Shown: piece after piece, positions 1-8,142 of the stretch
Position numbering within the stretch: position 1 is the stretch's first letter
Layout of the letters: every line of letters begins with the position of its first letter
NCBI RefSeq assembly: GCF_003351145.1
Contig: NZ_QQSV01000005.1
Coordinates: 62,001-126,000, forward strand
From: Meiothermus sp. QL-1
GTDB taxonomy: Bacteria > Deinococcota > Deinococci > Deinococcales > Thermaceae
Reading direction: 5' to 3'
DNA: 64,000 nucleotides
The notes under the pieces: generated by a model
Told to the model about the DNA's origin: nothing
Seen by the model: only the letters and a program-made list of their open reading frames with translations
The model's database searches: none
Translations under genes and position numbers: made by a program

Positions 1-2296
1 GGTCGCCGGGGAGCTGTTTGGTGGAAAGCTCGTGCTCGAGCTCCCGCAGAATGCGCAAAGCATCGGGGGCGCTCTGCCCTCCCACATAGGGCGGCAGGTA
101 GGGCAGGCCGCAGGCCCGAACCCAGTAGGCCACCGCAATGCGGTAGAGGGTGCGGCGGTGGCGGTAGTGGGCCTCCTCCGGCCGCTCCCGCACCTCCCGC
201 AGATAGCGCTCGGCCTGGGCCAGAAGCTCCAGGGCCTCCAAAGGACGCCCCCGGGCCAGCTCGAGCACGCTGGCCTCGCTCATGGCCCGGGCCCGTATGA
301 ACTCGTCGGCGGCCTCCTCAATGGAGCGGTACAAACAGCGCTCAGCCTCAGCGAAGTTGCCGATGCGGCGCAGCACGCTGCCAAAGCGGGCCCGCACCCG
401 CGCTATCTCCTCCGGAGGGGCCCCGGAGGACTCCAGCGCCGCCAGGCCCTCCCGCATCTGGACCTCGGCCTCGTACACCCGCCCAATGCGCAGGAGCAAA
501 TCGCCCGACTGGTAGCGGGCCCGGCCCACCAGCAAAGGGTCGTGGCTCACCTGGCGCAACGCCGCCAGGGCCTCCTCGAAGCGGCCCGCGTCCTTGGCCA
601 CCAGGCCCTGCCAAAGCCGCACCCGGTCGGCCAAAAAGGGGGGGATGGGCAGGGAGAGGGCCTGCTGCACGTAGGCCTCGGCCTGGGCATAGTCGCCCTG
701 CCAGCGCTCCACCGCTGCCCAGACCAGAAGCCCCTCGGCGCCGATCTCGCCTGAAAGGCTCTCGGGTGGGGGCAAAAGGTTGAGAGCGCCGGGAAAGTCG
801 CCCGCGTCCACCCGGGCCTCGGCGGCCTTGACCCGGGCCCAGGCCTGGATAGAGGGGTCGGCCGAGCGAAATAGCACCTCCAAAGCCTCCAGGGCCTCGG
901 GGTGGGCGTACTGGCCCAGCACCGCCCGGTAACGCACCACCGCCATGGCCAGCCGCTCGCGCTCGCAGGCCGGCCAGCCCTTGGACTCGCCCCACAGCGT
1001 GGGCAGAAGGGCCAGGCGGCTCGGGTCCTGGGAGAGCAGCTCTAAAAGCCGGTCCAACCGCCCCGCGCCCCAAGCGTGGTGGAGCTGGCGGAAAACGTCG
1101 TGCTTGAAGTAGTCCAGCGCCAGCAGGTGCAGCTTGCGGGCCTCCCGCTCGGGCACGCTGGGCAGAAGGGTGCGCAGCGCCGGCCGTACCTTGCCCTCGC
1201 CCAAAGGGGCCAGCAGGGCCCGCTCGGCCTGGGAGAGGTGTTCCAGACCCTTGCCCAAAGCCTTCTCCAGCAGGGGCACCGGTACCCCCGGGTCGGCCTC
1301 CGGCGAGAGCACCGCCAGGGCATAAAGGATGGGCCGGAGGGCCGGGTCCTGGGCCAGGTTGGGCGCGCTGCCGTGGGTCTGGGCGGCCTCCAGCAGCACC
1401 AGGCGCGAGAGCTCGGCAAAGTTGCGCCCAGCCTGGTTGACCAAGGCCTCCACCCGCTCGGGGGGTAGGTCGGGCAGGCGGTCCCGCACGTAGCGGCGGG
1501 CCTCGGCCCGGCTGGGGGCCGAGAGGGGGTGCCAGGCCAGGTTGGGCGGAGGTTCGGAAAGCCCGGCCAGGAAGGGGATGGTGAGCCGACGCAAAAGGGG
1601 CTCTATCCAGGCCGAGAGGCCCACCGGGTTGCCCTGGCTGTCGCGCAGGCTCAGGCCCCCCAGCTGACCCTCCCGCTCGGCCCGCAGCAAAAGGGGCCTG
1701 CCGTAGGCGTTGAGGGCCCGGGCCAGCTCGTTTTTGAGCTCATCCTGGAGAGCGGCCTGGAGGGCATAGGGTTGGGTGGGGGAAAGCTGGGAGAGAATGC
1801 CCTCCAGCTCCACCCCCAGCCGCTCGGCCAGCGGGTGCAGGTGGGGGGCCAGCTCGCCCCCCAGGTTCACCAAAAGGCAGTCGGGCACCGCCCGCTGCAC
1901 CGCCGAAAGCAGCACGCCCTTGCCGGTGGCCGGCCCCCCTACCACCACCATCTGGGGCTTCTCCCCCTGCTCCAAGGCCCGCACAAAGCGTCGGAAGAGC
2001 CGGCGTTTGTCCCTTCCTAAAGCCCGCCGGGCCGACTCCAAGGCCAGCTCGGAGGGCAGGGCGGGGGGCTCGAGGCCGGCCTCGGCGTAAAGGTCGCAGA
2101 TGACCTCAAACAGCCTCAGCTTCTCCTCGGGGCTGCCCAGGTCCTTGTAGAGGATGTTGCGCACCGTCCCAGCCCGCCCCCCCCGCTCGGCCACCGCTGC
2201 CTCGAGCCAGCGCAGGCTACCCTTCTTGCCCCGATGGTCCCGCCCGGAAAGGTGAGGCCGCAAAACCTCCAGATGGGCCTGCCAGAGTGTACTCAC
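1..2296 (-). CDS. P-loop ATPase with C-terminal TPR-like repeats (partial)
   Basis: Family not recognised with certainty. The frame is open from GTG 2296 to the window edge (at least 765 codons), so the C-terminus is missing. A Walker A-like motif GGPATGKG lies at about residues 120-127, with Gly where Ser/Thr is usual. The second half holds helical repeats of TPR character with recurrent G-x-x-x-E-A units (for example GDYAQAEAYV, GRFEEALAAL, GNFAEAERCL). This resembles STAND-type signalling ATPases or MalT-like regulators, but no DNA-binding domain is visible in the part present. A GGGAGGT lies directly against the GTG; another in-frame GTG lies three codons upstream. It lies downstream of the PEGA-domain gene on the same strand, with an inverted repeat in between. 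Function is unassigned. Confidence 0.7.
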   Translation of the reverse strand, partial: MSTLWQAHLEVLRPHLSGRDHRGKKGSLRWLEAAVAERGGRAGTVRNILYKDLGSPEEKLRLFEVICDLYAEAGLEPPALPSELALESARRALGRDKRRLFRRFVRALEQGEKPQMVVVGGPATGKGVLLSAVQRAVPDCLLVNLGGELAPHLHPLAERLGVELEGILSQLSPTQPYALQAALQDELKNELARALNAYGRPLLLRAEREGQLGGLSLRDSQGNPVGLSAWIEPLLRRLTIPFLAGLSEPPPNLAWHPLSAPSRAEARRYVRDRLPDLPPERVEALVNQAGRNFAELSRLVLLEAAQTHGSAPNLAQDPALRPILYALAVLSPEADPGVPVPLLEKALGKGLEHLSQAERALLAPLGEGKVRPALRTLLPSVPEREARKLHLLALDYFKHDVFRQLHHAWGAGRLDRLLELLSQDPSRLALLPTLWGESKGWPACERERLAMAVVRYRAVLGQYAHPEALEALEVLFRSADPSIQAWARVKAAEARVDAGDFPGALNLLPPPESLSGEIGAEGLLVWAAVERWQGDYAQAEAYVQQALSLPIPPFLADRVRLWQGLVAKDAGRFEEALAALRQVSHDPLLVGRARYQSGDLLLRIGRVYEAEVQMREGLAALESSGAPPEEIARVRARFGSVLRRIGNFAEAERCLYRSIEEAADEFIRARAMSEASVLELARGRPLEALELLAQAERYLREVRERPEEAHYRHRRTLYRIAVAYWVRACGLPYLPPYVGGQSAPDALRILRELEHELSTKQLPGD

Positions 2297-2309
2297 ACCT
2301 CCCACAGTA

Positions 2310-2332
2310 ACTACACCATATTCAGGTGTAGT
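2310..2332. promoter_or_regulatory. Perfect 8-bp inverted repeat, candidate operator
   Basis: ACTACACC (2310-2317) and GGTGTAGT (2325-2332) form a perfect dyad around 7 AT-rich bases, 14 bp upstream of the GTG of the P-loop/TPR gene. The AT-rich centre and position suit a dimeric regulator binding near the promoter. No T-tract follows on either strand, so a terminator is less likely. The binding protein is unknown. Confidence 0.45.
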
Positions 2333-2367
2333 GTAGTTTGCAAGCGAATCTGAACCCAGGGGCAGGG

Positions 2368-3072
2368 CTACTGGGCCAGGTCCACCTCCAGGTTCCGGCT
2401 CTCCGGCACCCGGATGGGGGCGCTCAGCGGACGGTAGCCGGGGGCCTCTACCTCAAGGGTGTAGGCCCCAGCCTCGAGCAAAAAGAGCGAGCGGGGGGTG
2501 GTGCTCCGGGCCACCTCCTGCCCATCCTGGAGGATGCGCACGGTGGGGCTGGGGGCGTTCACCCGCACCTCCAGGGGACAGGGGCAGGTGGGCAGCACCT
2601 CCCGCAGACGCCCCTCGGCGGGGAGGGCCTCAGCCGGTGGAGGGGGCTCGGGCTGGGCCTCCGGCTCAGGGGGCGGAGAAGGCGCAGGCTCCTCGGGCAC
2701 CTCCGGACGAAAGCCTTCCATGGGAGTGGGTGGGGCAGGGCTGGTGAGCAGGTTGGGAGCGCTGCTGTTTAGAAGCACCAGGCTGCCAAAACCGGTAAGA
2801 CCCAAAAGCACCGCCAAGGCTGCAACCCAGCCCGCCAGGCGGCTTTTGAGGTTGAAAAGGGCCCAAAGCAATAGCAGCACCCCTAACACCCCGAGCCCCC
2901 AGAAGACCGTGTTGCCATAGTGCTGGTGAAGCCAGGCCCCCCCCAGGCCGAAAAGCCCAAGCAAAAGGCCAAACCCCATCCAGGAAAGCCCGTTGCGCTG
3001 CAGGCGGGTGAGGCCGTAAAGCAGGACCAGCACGCCCAGAATGCCCAGAATCCAGAGAAACAACGCGCTCAT
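2368..3072 (-). CDS. Membrane protein with C-terminal PEGA domain
   Basis: A 234-residue protein. The N-terminal third has about four hydrophobic segments (roughly residues 2-20, 30-46, 54-70, 83-102). A proline- and glutamate-rich linker (about 115-150) follows, then a C-terminal beta domain of PEGA type (V-R-I-L-x-D-G, then AGAYTLEVEAPGYRPL). PEGA domains are small beta folds often found outside the membrane on lipoproteins and kinases. A GAGGAG ribosome site supports the ATG at 3072. The likely role is an envelope protein with an exposed PEGA domain; the partner is unknown. It is separated by about 70 bp from the downstream P-loop/TPR gene and may be co-transcribed with it. Confidence 0.65.
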   Translation of the reverse strand: MSALFLWILGILGVLVLLYGLTRLQRNGLSWMGFGLLLGLFGLGGAWLHQHYGNTVFWGLGVLGVLLLLWALFNLKSRLAGWVAALAVLLGLTGFGSLVLLNSSAPNLLTSPAPPTPMEGFRPEVPEEPAPSPPPEPEAQPEPPPPAEALPAEGRLREVLPTCPCPLEVRVNAPSPTVRILQDGQEVARSTTPRSLFLLEAGAYTLEVEAPGYRPLSAPIRVPESRNLEVDLAQ

Positions 3073-3147
3073 GCCTTACTCCTCGAGGCACACTCTAACA
3101 CCCGGGGGTGAAAAGGGGGTGTAAGCCGGGACTACCCCGCGCCGGGA

Positions 3148-3153
3148 TATACT
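3148..3153 (+). promoter_or_regulatory. -10 box of a probable leaderless promoter
   Basis: TATACT lies exactly 6 nt upstream of ATG 3160, and no Shine-Dalgarno sequence is visible. This spacing is typical of leaderless transcripts in Deinococcota. No good -35 was found. Confidence 0.5.
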
Positions 3154-3159
3154 TTCTTC

Positions 3160-3939
3160 ATGAAGCTCGTCCGATTCGGCGCAGGCCAGTGGGGCATTCT
3201 GGAAGGCGAGACCATCCACGAGACCGACGGCCCCGCTGGCAACCCCACCGGCCGCCACTTCGACCTGGGCGGGGTGACCCTCCTGGCCCCGGCCAACCCC
3301 AGCAAAATCGTGTGCGTGGGGCGCAACTACCTGGACCACATCCGCGAGATGGGCCACGACTTCGGGGCCGACCTGCCCAAGGAGCCGGGCCTCTTCCTAA
3401 AAGGCCCCAACGCCCTGGCCCACCCGGCCAACCCGGCCCGGCCCGACTGCTCGGGCGATGCGGTGCCCTACCCCAGCTTCACCCGGCTTCTGCACTACGA
3501 GGGCGAGCTGGCGGTGGTCATTGGGCGGCGCATGCGGAACGTGGAAGAATCCGAGGCGCTGGATTATGTGCTGGGCTACACCTGTGCCCTGGACGTGACC
3601 GCCCGCGACGTCCAGAAGACCGACCTGCAGTGGGTACGGGCCAAATCAGCCGACAAGTTCTGCCCTTTGGGGCCCTGGCTGGTGACCAGTCTGGAACCGC
3701 AGAACACCACCCTGCGCACCTACGTAAACGGCGAGCTGCGCCAGGAAGCCCATACCAGCATGATGATCTTCCCGGTGGCCCGGATTCTCGCCTACATCAG
3801 CAGCTTCATGACCCTAGAGCCTGGTGACGTGGTGCTCACCGGCACCCCCGAGGGGGTGGGTGAGCTTCGCCCAGGCGACCACGTGGAGGTCGCCATCGAG
3901 GGCATCGGCGACCTGCACACCCGGATTGAAGCTTCGTAG
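3160..3939 (+). CDS. Fumarylacetoacetate hydrolase family protein
   Basis: A 259-residue protein of the FAH superfamily, whose members are metal-dependent C-C hydrolases, isomerases or decarboxylases acting on oxo-acids from aromatic catabolism and related pathways. Visible family motifs are RNYLDH, F-L-K-G-P-N-A, the metal-binding [11 protein letters not shown] region, LDVTARDVQ, and the C-terminal TGTPEGVG loop. Length fits the bacterial single-domain hydratase/isomerase group (2-hydroxyhepta-2,4-diene-1,7-dioate isomerase-like). The precise substrate cannot be read from sequence; an oxaloacetate decarboxylase-like role is also possible. The next gene, an aminotransferase, starts 8 nt downstream and is probably co-transcribed. 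Confidence 0.85.
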   Translation: MKLVRFGAGQWGILEGETIHETDGPAGNPTGRHFDLGGVTLLAPANPSKIVCVGRNYLDHIREMGHDFGADLPKEPGLFLKGPNALAHPANPARPDCSGDAVPYPSFTRLLHYEGELAVVIGRRMRNVEESEALDYVLGYTCALDVTARDVQKTDLQWVRAKSADKFCPLGPWLVTSLEPQNTTLRTYVNGELRQEAHTSMMIFPVARILAYISSFMTLEPGDVVLTGTPEGVGELRPGDHVEVAIEGIGDLHTRIEAS

Positions 3940-3947
3940 GGCCTGGT

Positions 3948-5123
3948 ATGTTTCGCTCCCGTCGCACACCACCGGGCGGGGGGGTCTTTTTGGAGATGGA
4001 CGCGGCCAAGGCCGAGGCCCGCGCGCGGGGGCTGGAGGTGGTGGACCTCTCCATCGGGGCCTCCGACCTGCCCCCACCCCCCGAGGCCCTGCAGGCCCTG
4101 AGGGAGGCTTTGGACGACCCCACCACCTACGGCTACTGCCTGAGGTCGGGAACCCAACCCCTTCTGGAGGCCGCCACAGCCTGGTACGCCGAGCGCTACG
4201 GGGTGCGGCTCGACCCCCGGCGGGAAGCCTTGGTGCTGATTGGGAGCCAGGAAGGGCTGGCCCACCTCCTTATGGCCGTGGCCGACCCGGGGGACGGGCT
4301 CCTGATGTGCGAGGTGGCCTACCCCTCGTACTTCGGGGCCGCCCGGGTGGCCGGGCTGGCGGCCCACCTGATGCCCCTGGGCCAGGACCTTCTGCCCAGG
4401 CTGGAAGCCGTGCCCGAAGCGGTGGCCCGGAGGGCCAAGGTTTTGCTCCTCAACTACCCCAACAACCCCACCGCTGCGCTGGCCCCGACCGAGTTTTTCG
4501 CCGAGGCCCTGGCCTTCTGCCGGCGCTACGACCTGCTCCTGATCCACGACAACCCCTACCTGGACCAGGCCCTGACCCCCACCCCCTCCCCCCTGGCCCT
4601 GCCTGGAGGGCGTGAGCGGGTGGTGGAACTATTCAGCTTTTCCAAAAGCTACCACCTGGCTGGCTTCCGGCTGGGTTTTGCCCTGGGCAACGCCGAGGCC
4701 ATCGCAAGCCTCGAGGCCCTCAAGGCCCCCATTGACTTCAACCCCTACCTGGGCATTCAGCGCATGGGCATCGCCGCACTCCGCATCCCGCCGGAGCGGC
4801 TCAGGGCCGATGCCGAGCTCTGGGCCCGCCGCCGCCAGGTCATGGTGGAGGCCCTGGCCGAGCAGGGCTGGGCTGTCCCCCTGCCGGCTGCGGGCATGTA
4901 CCTCTGGGCCAAACTCCCTCCAGGGATCCCTTCAGACGACCTGGCCTTCACCAAGGCACTGGTGGGCCATACGGGGGTGGCCCTGGCCCCGGGGCAGGCC
5001 TTTGGGCCCGGGGGGGTGGGGCACGTGCGCTTCGCGCTGGTGCAGCCCGAGGCGGTGCTCCGGCAGAGCGCAGCCCGCATAGGGGCTTTCTTACGGAGCG
5101 GCTCCTTCAGCCCCACGCCCTGA
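3948..5123 (+). CDS. PLP-dependent class I/II aminotransferase
   Basis: A 391-residue fold-type I aminotransferase. It shows the NYPNNPT motif, the aspartate of the I-H-D-N-P-Y strand that contacts the PLP ring nitrogen, and the PLP lysine in SFSKSYHLAGFRLGF. The C-terminal H-V-R-F-A-L arginine should bind the substrate carboxylate. The family includes LL-diaminopimelate-, aspartate- and alanine-type aminotransferases; the substrate is undetermined. It follows the FAH-family gene by 8 nt, so the pair may process an oxo-acid/amino-acid couple. Its last 17 bp overlap tail-to-tail with the broken pyruvate kinase gene. Confidence 0.85.
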   Translation: MFRSRRTPPGGGVFLEMDAAKAEARARGLEVVDLSIGASDLPPPPEALQALREALDDPTTYGYCLRSGTQPLLEAATAWYAERYGVRLDPRREALVLIGSQEGLAHLLMAVADPGDGLLMCEVAYPSYFGAARVAGLAAHLMPLGQDLLPRLEAVPEAVARRAKVLLLNYPNNPTAALAPTEFFAEALAFCRRYDLLLIHDNPYLDQALTPTPSPLALPGGRERVVELFSFSKSYHLAGFRLGFALGNAEAIASLEALKAPIDFNPYLGIQRMGIAALRIPPERLRADAELWARRRQVMVEALAEQGWAVPLPAAGMYLWAKLPPGIPSDDLAFTKALVGHTGVALAPGQAFGPGGVGHVRFALVQPEAVLRQSAARIGAFLRSGSFSPTP

Positions 5124-6548
5124 GGGGGCGCATCCTAGGGGTCTTCTTGTACTGGTGGGCCTTCATCCGCCGAAGGACTTCGGCCAGCACCCGGATACCC
5201 TGGGCTAGGTAGGGACCTTTGTTGAGCATCACGCACTCGGCCCGAGCTGCCAAGACCGCGTCCGAGACCTCGGCCCGGGAAGGGGTGCCCTTCCTGACCA
5301 GCCGGTCGAAAACCTGCGTGGCCCAGATCACCGGTATGGCTGCGGCCTCCGCCAGCCAGAGGATCTCCTCCTGCATTTCGGCCAGCCGCTCGAAACCCAG
5401 TTCCACTGCCAGGTCCCGCGGGCAATCATGATGGCCGTAGGCCAACGCCCGGCAGCCTGCACCATCAGTTCGGGCAGGTTTTGCACCGCCTGGCCGGTCT
5501 CTATTTTGAGCACCAACCCCCGCAGGCGCCGGGGCTGGCGGGCCTCCAGCTCGAGCAGAAGCCTCTCTACATCCTCAGGGCGCTGTACGAAGGAATAGCC
5601 CAGAAGATCTGCGTGGGCTACAGCAAACTCGAGGTCCGCACGGTCCTTGGGGCCCAGAGGTTCTAAAGCCAGAGGGGTGTCGGGTAGGTTTAGCGCCTTT
5701 TCCGCCCGCAGTTTGAAGCCCTTGGGCTGGGCGTGCGTCACCCGCAGCCACACCCCTCCTTCAGCCCGCTCCTCTACCCTGGCCTCGAGCTTCCCCTCAT
5801 CCATGCAAACCCGGTGTCCCACCTGCAACCCTTCCAGCACGCGCGGCAGCCCCACGGCAGCCCAGAAAAACTCGGCCTTCTCAGGGGGCGACTCGCAAAG
5901 CCAGAGGCGATCCCCAACGCAAAGCCGTCGATCCGCCCAGGCCGAGGCCACACGCAAGCGCGGCCCGCTTAGCTCCATAAGCACTGGAAAGTCCTCCCCT
6001 ACCACCTGGCGCACTTGGGCTATCATCTGAGCCCAAATCTCCGGATTGCCATGAGCACAGTTAATGCGGGCCGCGTCCATGCCGGCCTCCACCAGGGACT
6101 GGACCAGGGTGGAATCGTCGGCCGCCTTCTCAGGTAGGGTAACCAGGATGCGAGGACGCCAGCCGGGACCGAAAAGTTCTTGGGTGGCAGCCTCGAGCTG
6201 GGCCTCACGGGCGAAGAAAGCCTCTGGGGTGGGGTAGGGAGGCCCTTCCTGCCCAAGCACCCGGCCCAGGGTAGCCAAGACTGCCTCCAGGTTCTCCCGT
6301 ACCCGAGACTCCACCCGCCCCAAAGATGACAGCCCAAGCTGTGCTAGCTCACGCTGGAGAGGGCGCAGGTCGCGCCGTCGAAGAGCGAGGTAGTCGGCTA
6401 AATTGCGGGCCGCGGAGGCAAAAGAAGGACGTTGGATGTAAGCGCGCCAGGGCTCGTAGCGGGCCTCGCCCTCCCGCACCACCTCCTCGCGCAGCCAGGA
6501 AAGCTCCTGGTAAAGCCGCCCCAGCCGCGCTCGTTCAGAATCTGGCAT
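5107..6548 (-). pseudogene. Pyruvate kinase-like protein, interrupted by a one-base frameshift
   Basis: Two overlapping frames together encode one protein of about 480 residues if one base is restored. The upstream frame carries an unusual N-terminal helical region of about 130 residues. It then has the pyruvate kinase barrel: RILVTLPE, DAARINCAHG, MELSGPRLR, LKIETGQAVQNLPEL, and MIARG. The frame is lost just after MIARG. The other frame resumes with DLAVELGFERLAEMQEEIL and the I-W-A-T-Q-V strand, so MIARG+DLAVELG rebuilds the canonical MIARGDLGVE-type motif. One C is missing from the CCC run at 5415-5417 on the plus strand. The homopolymer context makes a sequencing error likely; a true pseudogene is possible. 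The pyruvate kinase C-terminal allosteric domain is absent, as in divergent N-terminally extended homologues. Confidence 0.8.
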
Positions 6549-6650
6549 ACTTCTAATTTTCTACACAGGCTTCATCGCCTCATCAATCCGCCTTGGTGCA
6601 AATGCCCGCCCAGCCCCAGCCACCCCTGCCTAGAATGTGGAAGCAGGGCC

Positions 6651-7010
6651 ATGAAGCGCAGCCGCTACATCCATTTACTTGCCAGCGTGGCCGGCCTGGC
6701 GGCTTGCAGCGACTACCAGACCCCCCAGAGCGCCATCTACAACGACTACCAGAGCTGCGTGCAGGAATGGGGCGAGGAGCATTGCGAGGAGATAATAGAT
6801 GTGGAAGTGGACCTGCCTCGCCGTTATGGCGCCAGCTACTACTACGCCGGGGGCAAGGTCTACGCCTACAACAAGGCGGCAGGGCGCTACCAGCTCCTCC
6901 CTGGCCACGCCGGCATCTACCAAAACCCAGGCCTGGTGCCGGTCCGTTCCAGCGAAATCCGCACCGGCGGCTTCGGCCAGACTGCCCGAGGCACAGGGGT
7001 AGGAGGATAG
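6651..7010 (+). CDS. YgiB-like (DUF1190-type) small lipoprotein
   Basis: A 119-residue protein. The N-terminus MKRSRYIHLLASVAGLAACSD has a basic start, a short hydrophobic segment and an A-A-C lipobox (Cys about residue 19), so it is probably a lipoprotein. The mature part has Y-x-S-C-V-Q-E-W-G-E-E-H-C, a Tyr/Gly-rich middle and a C-terminal R-T-G-G-F-G-Q-T. These match the layout of E. coli YgiB/YjfM proteins (M-K-R-x-R start, R-G-G-F-G end). The start at 6651 follows GAAGCAGG. The stop overlaps the AGGAGG ribosome site of the YgiC-like gene at 7012, so expression is coupled. The family's molecular function is unknown; the call rests on motif layout plus the neighbour. Confidence 0.65.
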   Translation: MKRSRYIHLLASVAGLAACSDYQTPQSAIYNDYQSCVQEWGEEHCEEIIDVEVDLPRRYGASYYYAGGKVYAYNKAAGRYQLLPGHAGIYQNPGLVPVRSSEIRTGGFGQTARGTGVGG

Positions 7011-7011
7011 C

Positions 7012-8142
7012 GTGCGCCGGGAGCAAGTTCGGCCCCGACCGGACTGGGTGGAGAAGGTGGAGGCGCTGGGCTTCGACTTCCACACCCACCTGCAGGTGAA
7101 TCCCCCTGAACCCTACTGGGACGAAAGCGCCTGCTACGTCTTCACGATGGAGGAGGTAGAACAGCTCGAGGCCGCCACCGCCGAGCTACACCGGCTGGCG
7201 CTGGAGGCTGCGGCCCACATCGTGGCCAAGGAGCGCTACCCCGAGCTCGGCATCCCCCCTCGCTGGTGGGGCCTGATTGAGCGAAGCTGGCGCCGGGGCG
7301 ACTTCAGCCTCTTCGGCCGCTTCGACCTGCTCTACGCCCCGGGCTACCCCCCTAAGCTGCTGGAGTACAACGCCGACACCCCCACCACCCTTCTGGAGGC
7401 CGCGGTGGTGCAGTGGTTCTGGAAGGAGGAGGTCTTCCCCGAGGCCGACCAGTGGAACCGCCTGCACGAGGCCCTCATCGAGCGCTGGCAGGCTCTTTTG
7501 CCCACCGCGGTCCACCTCACCTACTACAGCGGTTCCCTGGAGGACCAGCGCACGGTGGAGTACCTGGCCGACACCGCCGCCCAGGCCGGCCACTCGGTGC
7601 ACCTGCTTTCCATCGAGCAGGTGGGCTGGGATGGAAGCTGCTTCGTGGACGAGGCCCAAAGGCCCATCCGAACCCTCTTCAAGCTCTACCCCTGGGAGTG
7701 GTGGATCCACGAGGAATTCGGCCTCTACCTGCTGGCCGAGCCCTTCCAGCCCATCGAGCCGGCCTGGAAGATGCTCCTCTCCAACAAGGGCCTGCTGGCC
7801 ATACTCTGGGAGCTCTTCCCCGGACACCCCAACCTGCTTCCCGCCTACTTCCAACCCGAGCGCCTACCCGGCCCCCTCGTCGAAAAACCCCTCTTCTCGC
7901 GGGAAGGGGCCAACCTGACCGTGCGGCAGGGCCAGGCCCTCCTCTGTTCCACCCCGGGCCCTTACGGCCAGGAGGGCTTCGTCTACCAGGCCTACCAACC
8001 CCCACCGGCCTTCGACGGCCGCCACCCCGTGCTTGGGGCCTGGATCGTGGGGGAAGCGCCGGCCGGCCTGGGTATCCGGGAGGACCGAAGCCCCATCACC
8101 CAAAACACCTCCTGCTTTGTGCCCCACCGAATCGAAGTATGA
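7012..8142 (+). CDS. YgiC/glutathionylspermidine synthase-like ATP-grasp ligase
   Basis: A 376-residue protein of the glutathionylspermidine synthase family, short form without the amidase domain. ATP-grasp landmarks are L-L-E-Y-N-A-D-T-P-T-T, MLLSNKGLLAILWELFPGHP, N-L-L-P-A-Y-F and the V-E-K-P-L-F-S-R-E-G-A-N loop. Such enzymes ligate an amine to a carboxylate using ATP; E. coli YgiC lacks demonstrated glutathionylspermidine synthase activity, so the product here is unknown. GTG 7012 is preceded by AGGAGG inside the YgiB-like stop region. The stop overlaps the ATG of the potassium channel gene (ATGA), indicating one translationally coupled operon. Confidence 0.85.
   Translation: MRREQVRPRPDWVEKVEALGFDFHTHLQVNPPEPYWDESACYVFTMEEVEQLEAATAELHRLALEAAAHIVAKERYPELGIPPRWWGLIERSWRRGDFSLFGRFDLLYAPGYPPKLLEYNADTPTTLLEAAVVQWFWKEEVFPEADQWNRLHEALIERWQALLPTAVHLTYYSGSLEDQRTVEYLADTAAQAGHSVHLLSIEQVGWDGSCFVDEAQRPIRTLFKLYPWEWWIHEEFGLYLLAEPFQPIEPAWKMLLSNKGLLAILWELFPGHPNLLPAYFQPERLPGPLVEKPLFSREGANLTVRQGQALLCSTPGPYGQEGFVYQAYQPPPAFDGRHPVLGAWIVGEAPAGLGIREDRSPITQNTSCFVPHRIEV

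Noticed and set aside
32-754. A 240-codon plus-strand open frame at the left edge
   Set aside because: It is antisense to the continuous P-loop/TPR gene and shows the low-complexity Gly/Leu/His/Pro composition of GC-rich shadows.
7413-8138. In-frame extension upstream of the potassium channel giving a 564-codon frame
   Set aside because: The extra part lies entirely in another frame of the YgiC-like gene and has Pro/Arg/Gly-rich composition; the channel starts naturally at 8139 with an ATGA overlap.
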